In this document: one piece after another, positions 1-5,882 of the stretch
Position numbering within the stretch: the first letter of the stretch is position 1
Layout: every line of letters starts with the position of its first letter
From: Anaerolineae bacterium
Lineage (GTDB): Bacteria > Chloroflexota > Anaerolineae > Aggregatilineales > Phototrophicaceae
Assembly: GCA_019912905.1 (NCBI GenBank)
Contig: JAIOHO010000335.1
Span: 1-6,265, forward strand
Length of the DNA stretch: 6,265 nucleotides
Direction of reading: 5' to 3'
Program-made: the position numbers and the translations under genes
The notes under the pieces: model-generated
What the model saw: the letters and a program-made list of their open reading frames with translations, nothing else
What the model was told of the DNA's origin: nothing
Databases searched by the model: none

Positions 1-300
1 CTGTTTGGCCCGCTCTGGTCGGCGGTCGTAGCGCTTGAGCATATCGACACTGGCATGACCGGTGATGCCCGCCACCGTCACGGGATCCACCCCGGCATCC
101 AGCATATTCCCGATGAACGTCCGCCGGAAGTCGTGTGGGGCGATCTTCTTCAATCCCAGGCGTTCGGCGCGCCCGCCGACCATGTAGTAGGCGGCCTGAG
201 CGCTCATGCGCCTGCCGGTCAGCTTGCCACCCTTCGCCAACGCATAGAACAGTGGCCCCGGCGTAGTGTCCCTGCGTTTTGTTACCTTTACCACACTTTG
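1..300 (-). pseudogene. Tyrosine recombinase C-terminal fragment, 5' truncated, runs off left edge
   Basis: Read on the minus strand, the frame is open from 300 to 1 and carries the end of a phage-integrase-type catalytic domain. It contains PGPLFYALAKGGKLTGRRMS, then HDFRR (the HxxR box, about 126-140), then TGHASVDMLKRYDRRPE. In the last segment, GH is the second His/Trp position and the Tyr of KRYDRR is the nucleophile (about 28-30). The core-binding domain, the first catalytic Arg and the active-site Lys region are absent: an in-frame stop at 301-303 closes the frame, and no start codon with a ribosome site precedes it. The 3' end lies beyond the window. A GKGNK-like stretch in another frame at 278-292 suggests an internal deletion and frameshift rather than clean truncation. 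It is a relative, but not a copy, of the intact recombinase at 474-1517. The C-terminal identity is secure; the pseudogene status is inferred. Confidence 0.8.
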
Positions 301-303
301 TCA

Positions 304-334
304 GGAACCGGTCACGTTTCGGGAACCGGTTCCC
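304..334. repeat. GGAACCGGT direct repeat with 14-bp palindrome
   Basis: GGAACCGGT occurs at 304-312 and again at 322-330, an 18-bp period. The second copy is part of the perfect 14-bp palindrome GGGAACCGGTTCCC (321-334). The same 12-bp core recurs at 2667-2678, on the far side of the recombinase operon. It could be a recombinase binding or crossover site, or a regulator site. The sequence alone does not decide, and a 12-bp match within 6 kb can arise by chance. Confidence 0.4.
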
Positions 335-387
335 AACACCCTCCCACGAGATCCCCGGTTCACTTTTGACCAAAGGGGTGGTCGAAC

Positions 388-468
388 CTAGACACGCCGC
401 CGCTGGTAGGGGAAATGCAGTTTCTGGGCGGCCTGCTGTTTGACGGCTTCGGGCCGCCGGTCATAACG
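388..468 (-). pseudogene. Tail remnant of a second tyrosine recombinase
   Basis: Directly downstream of the intact recombinase, a different minus-strand frame reads RYDRRPEAVKQQAAQKLHFP and then YQRRRV before a TAG at 388-390. RYDRR with the nucleophilic Tyr (463-465), followed by a basic, Ala-rich tail and a HxPY ending, is the usual C-terminus of XerC/phage-type recombinases. It matches the KRYDRRPERAKQ of the fragment at the left edge. Nothing recognisable as a recombinase precedes RYDRR in this frame, which upstream runs antiparallel-shadow style through the intact gene. I read it as the last 26 codons of a recombinase whose body was replaced or deleted next to the present gene. It is too short to be functional alone. 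Confidence 0.65.
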
Positions 469-473
469 TCCCG

Positions 474-1517
474 CTAATCCAGATGGACGCCTTCGTTGGC
501 GATCCGGGCGGCCTCGACATAGCGGCGCGGCATCGCCAGCGAGTTCCAACCGCCCGCCTCCTGGAGCGCAAACGGGTCGGTGCCTTTCCGCGCGGCGCGG
601 GTGGCCCAATCATGGCGGCAGTCGTGGGCGCTCAGCCCCACAACCCCGATGTCCGCCCCCAGGACCTGCACGCGTTGGGTAATCGCCCGCGCGCTCATCC
701 CGGCAGCGGCCAGGCGGCCATCCTTGCGGCTGCCCCGCAGCAGCTTCCCGACTGCCGGGGCGTCCCCGGCGTCGAAATAGGCTTGCAATGCCTGGCGCGC
801 ATCGGCGGTCAGCCGGTGGGTCTGCTCCTGGTCCACCTTGGGGCGGTAGAACTTCAATTCGCCGCTCTTCAGATCGACGTGCGTCACGTCCAGCCGCGCC
901 ACCTCGCCGCAGCGCAGGCCATGATCCAGCAGCAGGCTCATCAGCACCGCGTCGCGGCGGCCCTGGGGCGTGTCCGGCTGGGTTTTGAGCGCCTTCGCCT
1001 GGGCCGGGGTGAGGCGCACCGCTTCGGCCTTTTTGCTGGCCGCCCGGCGAGTCGGCAACTCGGCGGCGGCCCGTTTTTCGTCGAGGCGCTGGCGCTCTAC
1101 CCGGCTGTAGCCCGCGACCGCCCGGATCAGGGCGTACTCGGTCGCGTCGAGGGTCCCGGCCTGAAACGCCAGTTTCGCATAGGTCTTGACCGTCGAGAGC
1201 CGCACGTTGGCGCTGGTGACGGCGTAGCCCTGCTGCAACATCCACTGGACGAAGGCGGCGGCCAGCCCCCAGGTGATGCCGCGCCAGGCGTCGGGGTCCA
1301 CGGCCAGTTCGTCGCGGTCGGCGGTGATGCCCACGGCAGCCAGGTAGTGCGCAAACAGGTCCAGATCGGCGTCCTGGCGGCGCAGGGTGTTCTCGGCCCG
1401 GCGGGCACGGTAGTCCTTAAACAGGTGACGAGCAGCGGCGTGATTGGCGGCCTGGCCGATGGCGGCTAACACATCGGGCAGATCGTTCACGAGCATACTT
1501 TTATTCGTGGGGTCCAT
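474..1517 (-). CDS. Tyrosine recombinase / integrase (phage integrase family)
   Basis: This protein of 347 aa, close to the usual length for the family, would carry out site-specific strand exchange through a 3'-phosphotyrosine intermediate. Residues about 25-130 form the helical core-binding (SAM-like) domain. The catalytic domain follows from about 165: Arg202 in DHGLRCGEV, the hairpin Lys about 227 (FYRPKVDQ), His298 and Arg301 (HDCRHDW), Trp324 (GGW, the His/Trp position) and nucleophile Tyr333 (RRYVE). The full set of catalytic positions is therefore present. Start: ATG at 1515-1517 with AGGAG 7 nt upstream. The gene lies 10 bp downstream of the 283-aa gene and is probably co-transcribed with it. 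It is strongly GC-rich, which produces long antisense shadow frames. The downstream partner sequences are two decayed recombinases. Whether it is a phage, island or cassette integrase cannot be told, since the family does not predict its substrate. Confidence 0.93.
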   Translation of the reverse strand: MDPTNKSMLVNDLPDVLAAIGQAANHAAARHLFKDYRARRAENTLRRQDADLDLFAHYLAAVGITADRDELAVDPDAWRGITWGLAAAFVQWMLQQGYAVTSANVRLSTVKTYAKLAFQAGTLDATEYALIRAVAGYSRVERQRLDEKRAAAELPTRRAASKKAEAVRLTPAQAKALKTQPDTPQGRRDAVLMSLLLDHGLRCGEVARLDVTHVDLKSGELKFYRPKVDQEQTHRLTADARQALQAYFDAGDAPAVGKLLRGSRKDGRLAAAGMSARAITQRVQVLGADIGVVGLSAHDCRHDWATRAARKGTDPFALQEAGGWNSLAMPRRYVEAARIANEGVHLD

Positions 1518-1524
1518 TTTTTAT

Positions 1525-1529
1525 CTCCT
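1525..1529 (-). promoter_or_regulatory. Shine-Dalgarno site overlapping upstream stop codon
   Basis: AGGAG lies 7 nt before the recombinase ATG. The TAG stop of the 283-aa gene (1528-1530) overlaps its first bases, reading GTAGGAG. This arrangement suggests translational coupling of the recombinase to the upstream gene and fixes both the stop and the start. Confidence 0.75.
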
Positions 1530-2379
1530 ACAAGTAAGCTGGCATCGGTGAACCCAAATCAACCTCACGATAGTCCGAGCAATCGGGATCAGTAAAGGGG
1601 TCTTCCCGATCCCGCCAACCCACAAAACAGTGAACTTCCTCCTGCTGAGGGTCAACTACGAAGCGTGCACCACACTCTAGATCGGGAAGCCACCATAACT
1701 CCTCAAAGTGGAGTTTCGTCTTGTCATGCAATGACTTGATCGCTTTGCGTATTTGTCGGCAGGCAATGTGGCGAACAACCATCGAGTCTTGCAGGTTTTC
1801 GTCGCTGGTCACCACCACAATGCAGCGCGAGACATCTGTCTGTGACCATTTCTGGAACGTCTGGTTCTTGCTTTTAATAGAAGGTCGGAAGAAATTCAAA
1901 AGTGGCTTTTCGTAATTATGATATATCGCTTCAAGCTCACCACAGGGAGAGCCTGTACGCGGTGATTGCTTGGCCTTCCGATTGAGTCTGGAGATTTCGT
2001 CCGAAACTGGCGTTGTGATCCGGGTGACTTGAAAGGCGTACCGTTGTCCCCCATGTTCACCCACAATATCGGCGAATGACATTACTTTTTGTAGCCCAGT
2101 AAAACCCTGCTGGTGCAGATGCGACAACGTGCGTATTTCCGCCAACGCATTCATCAAGCGCTTGTCCAAGATGTTTGGGTCTTTGTCGCCGATCTCATCG
2201 ACAATTGCCTGGGTTTGTCCAAGTGGTTCAATATAGCGAAGTCTCCTTTCCAGTCGATCAGAATAAGATGCGATGAGGGCAAAATGTGGCTTTGCGAGTG
2301 CGCCCTCAGACCATGCTTGCTCCAAATGCCGTAAATGGGGGCCAAAATATTTCTCGATGAGGAGCAGATAATCTGACAT
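1528..2379 (-). CDS. Protein of unknown function, possible degenerate PD-(D/E)XK nuclease fold
   Basis: I do not recognise this 283-aa protein. It starts at ATG 2377-2379 with a perfect AGGAGGT 7 nt upstream, so it is very likely translated. It is soluble: no signal peptide or membrane segment is visible. Residues 1-60 are helical and charged. Residues about 78-121 read as helix with Glu81 (NALAEIRTLSHLHQQGF), then ADIVGEHGGQRYAFQVTR with Asp104 and Gln117. This helix-Glu, Asp, then strand with QxK order is like Mrr-type restriction nucleases, but here the Lys position is Thr119, followed by Arg120. If the fold is right, the site may be altered or inactive. A further strand CIVVVTSDEN is at 186-195, and an acidic, Trp/Cys-containing C-terminus ends the protein. 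It is less GC-rich than the recombinase it precedes, suggesting a different origin as element cargo. A defence, excision-control or DNA-handling role is possible; none is shown. Confidence 0.8.
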   Translation of the reverse strand: MSDYLLLIEKYFGPHLRHLEQAWSEGALAKPHFALIASYSDRLERRLRYIEPLGQTQAIVDEIGDKDPNILDKRLMNALAEIRTLSHLHQQGFTGLQKVMSFADIVGEHGGQRYAFQVTRITTPVSDEISRLNRKAKQSPRTGSPCGELEAIYHNYEKPLLNFFRPSIKSKNQTFQKWSQTDVSRCIVVVTSDENLQDSMVVRHIACRQIRKAIKSLHDKTKLHFEELWWLPDLECGARFVVDPQQEEVHCFVGWRDREDPFTDPDCSDYREVDLGSPMPAYL

Positions 2380-2386
2380 GCTTGCG

Positions 2387-2393
2387 ACCTCCT
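2387..2393 (-). promoter_or_regulatory. Strong Shine-Dalgarno site of the 283-aa gene
   Basis: AGGAGGT, full complementarity to the 16S anti-SD, lies 7 nt before the ATG at 2377-2379. It fixes the start and implies efficient translation of the first gene of the recombinase operon. Confidence 0.8.
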
Positions 2394-2398
2394 AATAG

Positions 2399-2425
2399 CT
2401 ACCGATTTGTATCAATAATCGGTAG
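2399..2425. promoter_or_regulatory. Operator-like 9-bp inverted repeat upstream of the recombinase operon
   Basis: CTACCGATT (2399-2407) and AATCGGTAG (2417-2425) are perfect reverse complements separated by 9 nt, about 20 nt upstream of the 283-aa start codon. A minus-strand TAAAAT at 2433-2428 could be a -10 box, which would put the transcription start inside the repeat; no good -35 was seen. Half-sites centred about 18 bp apart fit a dimeric regulator binding two turns of DNA. As RNA it would instead be a 9-bp hairpin just before the Shine-Dalgarno site. Either reading implies control of the operon. Confidence 0.5.
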
Positions 2426-2470
2426 TGATTTTAGACCACTTGTGCGAGGAAAACCAGCGGCTCCACCCCC

Positions 2471-2510
2471 CCCCATGCCTGGGGTGCCCGCGGACCCCCA
2501 GGCCTGGGGG
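2471..2510. repeat. Pair of GC-rich palindromes, 25-bp spacing
   Basis: CCCCCAGGCCTGGGGG (2495-2510) is a perfect 16-bp palindrome. CCCCATGCCTGGGG (2471-2484) differs by one base from the inner 14 bases of it (2496-2509), 25 bp upstream. Each could fold into a very stable hairpin or bind a dimeric protein. It follows a run of nine C. Function unknown; neither strand has a following T tract as a terminator would. Confidence 0.5.
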
Positions 2511-2664
2511 CCGGGTCTGTGCGCCTGTCCCCAAACCGGCGTGACCCTGGCCGTCTAAGCCGAACCTCCCCAGGACGCTGATGACCTGACGCCCGCCCTA
2601 TTCACTTTCGGCCCGATCCCTTCGCTGCGATCCGCCCGTTCCCCTCGCGGCTTGCCGAACCTCG

Positions 2665-2680
2665 CAGGAACCGGTTCCTG
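2665..2680. repeat. 16-bp palindrome sharing the GGAACCGGTTCC core
   Basis: CAGGAACCGGTTCCTG is a perfect 16-bp palindrome. Its 12-bp core is identical to 322-333, and CAGGAACCGGT also matches 302-312. It is the right-hand member of the pair that brackets the recombinase operon. Flanking bases beyond the core do not match at the two sites, so a direct att repeat is not established. Confidence 0.4.
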
Positions 2681-2989
2681 GAATAAACTGAGCATCGTCC
2701 AGGGTCTCAAATTCCTGGCGGCGGATGGCGGTCATCACCAGCGGCCAGATCGCGCACGCTTTTGAGGCCGTCGCTTAGGCAACTGACCAGTAACCAACGC
2801 AAACTCCCTTTTGCATAGATAAAAATAGGACGAAAATGACCCAGCCCGTTGAAAAACACATGACGCTACATTGCAAAACGTATCTTCGCCGACCAGGTTT
2901 GCAGAGCCGCGCTCAGAAATTTAGAGCGTATGGACACCGTTGAGATTTAGGGCCCAGATTGAATGTATCAACAGTGTCCTTTTCGGCAG

Positions 2990-4297
2990 CTATGCAGATT
3001 GCTGCGGCAGGACCTGGAGCGTCCGCAGAAAATCGACAACAGCCTGCTGGTCCTCGAATGGCAATTCCGTAAAGGCGTCCCGGCTGGCCCGTGCTTCACC
3101 GCCATGCATAAGAATCGCCTCCGCGATTGTGGTCAGGTTCCCCCGGTGACCGTAAGGCGCAGAGTTGCCCACGTCCCACAACTTGCGCGTGAGGAAGAAT
3201 TCGGTCCCTGGTTTGCCATCCTGATCGGGCTGGTTCTGCGCTAGCTGCTCGTCGCAAAAGAAGCGAATCGCGTCGGGCAGACCCGTTGGGTCACACAGAT
3301 CATGCCGTTTCAAGTCCGTATAAGCTCGGACGACGGCCCCGTCACCCACGCGTTCAAGTCGGGGCGAGTCGCCCTCCTGGGTCATATCAAAGCTGAACGC
3401 CTGCGTCCCATCGGCAAACGTACCTTCCGGGTTAAATGGATTGGGTTCCACGAAGAAACGGGATTCCAGCTTCAATTCCGGGACATGGCACGAGGCGCAG
3501 CCGATCTCAGCAAAAGCTTCTTCACCACGCTCGACCAGCGCCAACAACTGAGGATCGTCAGGCATCCGGCGACTCGGGGTTCCCAATGCCGCCTGCCAGA
3601 TCGTCGCTGTGGTAATGTCGCCGATGGTCAGTTCCTGTTCGACACCATCCTCATCAAAGTCCCGGCTGCCTTGCACCAGGTCAAACCATTCTTCAGCCTG
3701 CATCCCATGATGATGGTTCATGGCATTCACGGTAAATTCTCGGATTGAAGTGACCACCCCGGCCTGATGGAAGGGCTTGATGATCAGATCGGCATCGACC
3801 CCTTCACAGTGACTGGTATCGAGCGTGCCGTCAGGATATGCGGTCAGCGTCCCGAAGTGGACGCCTTTCGTATCCAGCGAAGCCGTCACGGGTTGGTCTG
3901 TTACCTGGGCTTGAGCCAGGGCGTCCTCGCGGATACGCTGGAGGTCGGTCGTCATTTCCCGGGCCAGCATTTCAATCGGCCCGGCTCCAAACATGCCCAG
4001 GGTGTTGCGATTGTTGCTGAAATCATCCGAAATCGTATCCAGAACCGGGTCTGCCGCTTGCGCCAGCACAAATACATTGGCGACGAAATCTCCAGCGCCG
4101 CCAGGTCGCGGCTGGTTGTGGCAACCGGAGCAGGCATTGGAATCGGGTGCAGACACGCGGCTGAAGGCGGGTTGATTGGGCTCCCGATTGATGCCCGTGC
4201 CGGTGGTTGCTGGTCTTCCCTGCCCATCGCAGCGATTGAAGGCTGTGATAAACAGAGTCCGCCCATGATCAAACATATCATCGAATGACTGTGTCAA
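2990..4297 (-). CDS. Di-haem c-type cytochrome, DHOR (di-haem oxidoreductase) family
   Basis: The family holds MauG/CcpA-like putative periplasmic electron-transfer or peroxidase-type proteins. Two CXXCH haem sites are seen: C56SGCH60 in NACSGCHNQPRPGG and C267ASCH271 in EIGCASCHVPEL. The C-terminal signature LWDVGNSAPYGHRGNLTTI (about 373-391) and HGGEA (398-402) precede a closing FLRTLQ helix, as usual in DHOR. DFDEDG (213-218) looks like part of a calcium-type loop. Length (435 aa) is near full, but no signal peptide precedes the first domain. The frame begins with TTG at 4295-4297 just after an upstream in-frame stop, and an ATG at residue 8 is the alternative; neither has a good ribosome site. 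Haem attachment needs export, so the 5' end is probably lost or frameshifted, or this copy is non-functional. It follows the flavoprotein gene by 101 bp on the same strand and may be the last gene of the operon. The exact substrate is unknown. Confidence 0.85.
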   Translation of the reverse strand: MTQSFDDMFDHGRTLFITAFNRCDGQGRPATTGTGINREPNQPAFSRVSAPDSNACSGCHNQPRPGGAGDFVANVFVLAQAADPVLDTISDDFSNNRNTLGMFGAGPIEMLAREMTTDLQRIREDALAQAQVTDQPVTASLDTKGVHFGTLTAYPDGTLDTSHCEGVDADLIIKPFHQAGVVTSIREFTVNAMNHHHGMQAEEWFDLVQGSRDFDEDGVEQELTIGDITTATIWQAALGTPSRRMPDDPQLLALVERGEEAFAEIGCASCHVPELKLESRFFVEPNPFNPEGTFADGTQAFSFDMTQEGDSPRLERVGDGAVVRAYTDLKRHDLCDPTGLPDAIRFFCDEQLAQNQPDQDGKPGTEFFLTRKLWDVGNSAPYGHRGNLTTIAEAILMHGGEARASRDAFTELPFEDQQAVVDFLRTLQVLPQQSA

Positions 4298-4398
4298 CCT
4301 AACCTATCAATTCATCCTCATAGCTCATCAACAATTCGGTGTTCTTCTTTTTCTATAGCATCTGCGAACATGATGTGGATAACCAGAGCCACGGCAAC

Positions 4399-5814
4399 CT
4401 ACACAGTCGGCTTGATGTTCTGGTTCAGGTTGAACAGATTGGTGGGGTCATATTTGTTCTTCAGTGCCACCAACCGCTCGTACTGTGAACCAAACGCTTT
4501 GCGCATCATCTCCTCCTCCTCCTGGAAGCCTGCGAAATTGAGATAGCGGCTTCCATCGGAGAAGGGTGCCATGTCCGCAATAAAGTTGCGTAACCAGACT
4601 ATGTTGGCTTTATCGTCCGCTTCGTCCTCCCAATTGGCCTCCGGGCTGAGTAAGAAAGCAGCCTGTCGGCCATGAAAGGCACTGGCTTCTGCGCTTACAC
4701 GCGCCACTGCCCCGCCGATATGCCACAGGTCGATGGTGCTATGTACGGATGGCTGCTGTCGGGCATGATTGGCGATTCTCTGAATGGCGTGGTCATCCAG
4801 ACTTATCAGGTTGAGCGATTTCCAGTAGTAGCGTTTGCCATCGGGATAATCGGCGTCCCAGGCTTTTTGTGCATCGACATAGGGTTGGATTCCACTGTAA
4901 TCAAGCAGCGGTTGACCAAAATCAAGTAAGGGCTGCAACACTCGCTTGCCTTCCTCGACTGGTCCCGCATACAGACCGCCGAACAGCACATAAGGATTTT
5001 CATGAAGCTCCGCCGGATACGCCGGCTCCGGGGGGACTTTCCCACATACGGCAATGGTACTCGCTTCGTCCGGCACACGCTTACAGAAGTCACGATAAAA
5101 GCGAAGGCCTTTGTTCAAGTTTTCGCCTGTGCCATCATAGAGCACAAAGACGAACATCACATCTGGCCCGACCGGATGCAACTGGTACTCGAATGTGGTG
5201 ACGATGCCAAAATTGCCGCCACCGCCGCGCAAACCCCACAGCAGGTCCTGGTTTTCGTCCTTACTGGCCGTAATGACACGGCCATCCGCCGTGACCACCT
5301 CTGCCGAGATCAGATTGTCGCAGCTCAAGCCATACTTGTTGCGGAGCCAACCGAATCCACCGCCAAGTGTCAGTCCGGCAATACCGGTAACCGAAACAAG
5401 GCCACCGGGCGTCGCAAGGCTATGGACCTGGGTTGCCGCATCCAGTTCGCCCCAGGTAACACCTCCCTGAACACGAGCAGTATGGGCTGCCGGGTCAACC
5501 TGAATGTGTTTCATCATGGACAGATCAACGACCAGGCCTTCATCACAGGTCGCATGTCCCGCTACGCTATGTCCACCCGCACGCACAGCCACCCGCAGAT
5601 GATTCTCACGGGCGAAATTCACAGCGGCGATGACATCCTCGACACCCGCGCAGCGAACGATGAGCGCCGGGTAGCGATCAATCATGCCGTTCCACACCCT
5701 GCGGGCTTCATCATAGACTTCGTCACCTGGACGGATTAGCTGTCCCTGGTGAGTGGATTGGAACCGACGAAAGGTTTCGTCGTTCACACTGTTCGTAGAA
5801 GGTGTATCTGACAT
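4399..5814 (-). CDS. Berberine-bridge-type FAD-linked oxidoreductase (bicovalent flavin)
   Basis: This 471-aa flavoprotein of the FAD_binding_4 plus BBE class oxidises alcohols, sugars or heterocycles; the substrate here cannot be read from sequence. The FAD-binding PCMH-like domain spans about 45-215. It has RAGGHS with His82 (8-alpha-histidyl attachment), GGVTWGELD (117-125), LTLGGGFGWL, YGLSCDNL with Cys165 (6-S-cysteinyl attachment), and LRGGGGNFGIVT (195-206). The substrate domain follows, and the BBE C-terminal motif ends it (YLNFAG, AFGSQYERLV, KYDPTNLFNLNQNI, about 424-467). The start is taken at ATG 5812-5814 because MSDTPSTNS begins the normal domain; a GTG at 5922 would add 36 atypical residues and overlap the cytochrome gene. 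GGAG lies 12 nt upstream, a loose fit. No signal peptide is seen. The gene lies 68 bp after the cytochrome c gene and 101 bp before the DHOR gene. The cytochromes beside it suggest a dehydrogenase passing electrons to cytochrome c rather than an oxidase; that is inference. Confidence 0.92.
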   Translation of the reverse strand: MSDTPSTNSVNDETFRRFQSTHQGQLIRPGDEVYDEARRVWNGMIDRYPALIVRCAGVEDVIAAVNFARENHLRVAVRAGGHSVAGHATCDEGLVVDLSMMKHIQVDPAAHTARVQGGVTWGELDAATQVHSLATPGGLVSVTGIAGLTLGGGFGWLRNKYGLSCDNLISAEVVTADGRVITASKDENQDLLWGLRGGGGNFGIVTTFEYQLHPVGPDVMFVFVLYDGTGENLNKGLRFYRDFCKRVPDEASTIAVCGKVPPEPAYPAELHENPYVLFGGLYAGPVEEGKRVLQPLLDFGQPLLDYSGIQPYVDAQKAWDADYPDGKRYYWKSLNLISLDDHAIQRIANHARQQPSVHSTIDLWHIGGAVARVSAEASAFHGRQAAFLLSPEANWEDEADDKANIVWLRNFIADMAPFSDGSRYLNFAGFQEEEEMMRKAFGSQYERLVALKNKYDPTNLFNLNQNIKPTV

Positions 5815-5841
5815 CCTGGTTCCATTCTCCGTGAGGGAAGC

Positions 5842-5876
5842 AAAAAACACATGATTTGATGCTAAAGCTTGAGCAT
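5842..5876 (-). terminator. Weak hairpin with downstream T tract (possible attenuator)
   Basis: Between the cytochrome c stop and the flavoprotein start, the minus-strand transcript has ATGCT (5876-5872) and AGCAT (5863-5859) as a 5-bp stem with 8-nt loop, followed after 11 nt by six T (5847-5842). The stem is AT-rich and the T tract is too far away for a normal terminator, so at most it lowers expression of the downstream genes. Confidence 0.15.
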
Positions 5877-5882
5877 GTTTAA

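Larger units (their letters stand above)
388..2379 (-). mobile_element. Putative integrase-bearing element or island end (limits unknown)
   Basis: The recombinase operon and recombinase remnants lie together on one strand and differ in composition from the redox genes to the right. The recombinase gene is clearly GC-richer and the 283-aa gene clearly AT-richer than each other. The GGAACCGGTTCC palindromes at 322-333 and 2667-2678 are the only candidate boundaries seen, so the true ends may be there or outside the window. No tRNA gene, transposase or terminal inverted repeat was found. The coordinates given cover the genes only. Confidence 0.3.
2434..2989. other. Intergenic region without convincing genes
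   Basis: About 550 bp between the recombinase operon and the end of the di-haem gene. It contains a 9-C run (2466-2474), GC-rich palindromes (2471-2510) and the GGAACCGGTTCC palindrome. The minus-strand frame 2598-2735 (45 aa from ATG: MTAIRRQEFETLDDAQFIPG and on) looks protein-like in its first half but has no ribosome site, and may be a decayed gene end. A plus-strand frame 2836-2943 (35 aa) has AGGA 5 nt upstream but no recognisable content. No clear rho-independent terminator for the di-haem gene was found, and no tRNA. Confidence 0.5.

Noticed and set aside
55..369. A 104-aa plus-strand open frame at the left edge
   Set aside because: It is antisense to the recombinase fragment, whose HDFRR and KRYDRR motifs are clear on the other strand.
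368..383. Hairpin GACCA, 6-nt loop, TGGTC after the recombinase tail
   Set aside because: Only 5 bp, and no T tract follows it in the direction of transcription, so it is not supported as a terminator.
610..1245. A 211-aa open frame on the minus strand within the recombinase
   Set aside because: Another frame of the same GC-rich gene; Arg/Gly/Pro-rich and without motifs, while the recombinase frame has all catalytic residues.
483..1469. A 328-aa open frame on the plus strand opposite the recombinase
   Set aside because: It is a GC-driven antisense shadow of the intact recombinase; composition is low-complexity Gly/Ala/Arg with no family motifs.
2775..2861. A 28-aa hydrophobic minus-strand frame resembling a small membrane peptide
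   Set aside because: No ribosome site, and the length is too short to support a gene without conservation.
2836..2943. Small plus-strand frame of 35 aa with AGGA 5 nt upstream
   Set aside because: Short, basic, unrecognised and without a clear promoter; random frames of this size are common in non-coding DNA.
1..2990. CRISPR array, integron attC series or transposon inverted repeats
   Set aside because: No regularly spaced direct repeats, no IntI-specific extra domain in the recombinase, and no transposase or terminal inverted repeats were seen.
4275..4297. TTGACA near the di-haem gene start as a -35 promoter box
   Set aside because: The best -10-like sequence is only about 14 nt away and would lie within the coding region.
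5002..5739. A 245-aa plus-strand open frame opposite the flavoprotein
   Set aside because: The minus-strand frame is an unmistakable BBE protein from end to end; the plus frame shows no domain.
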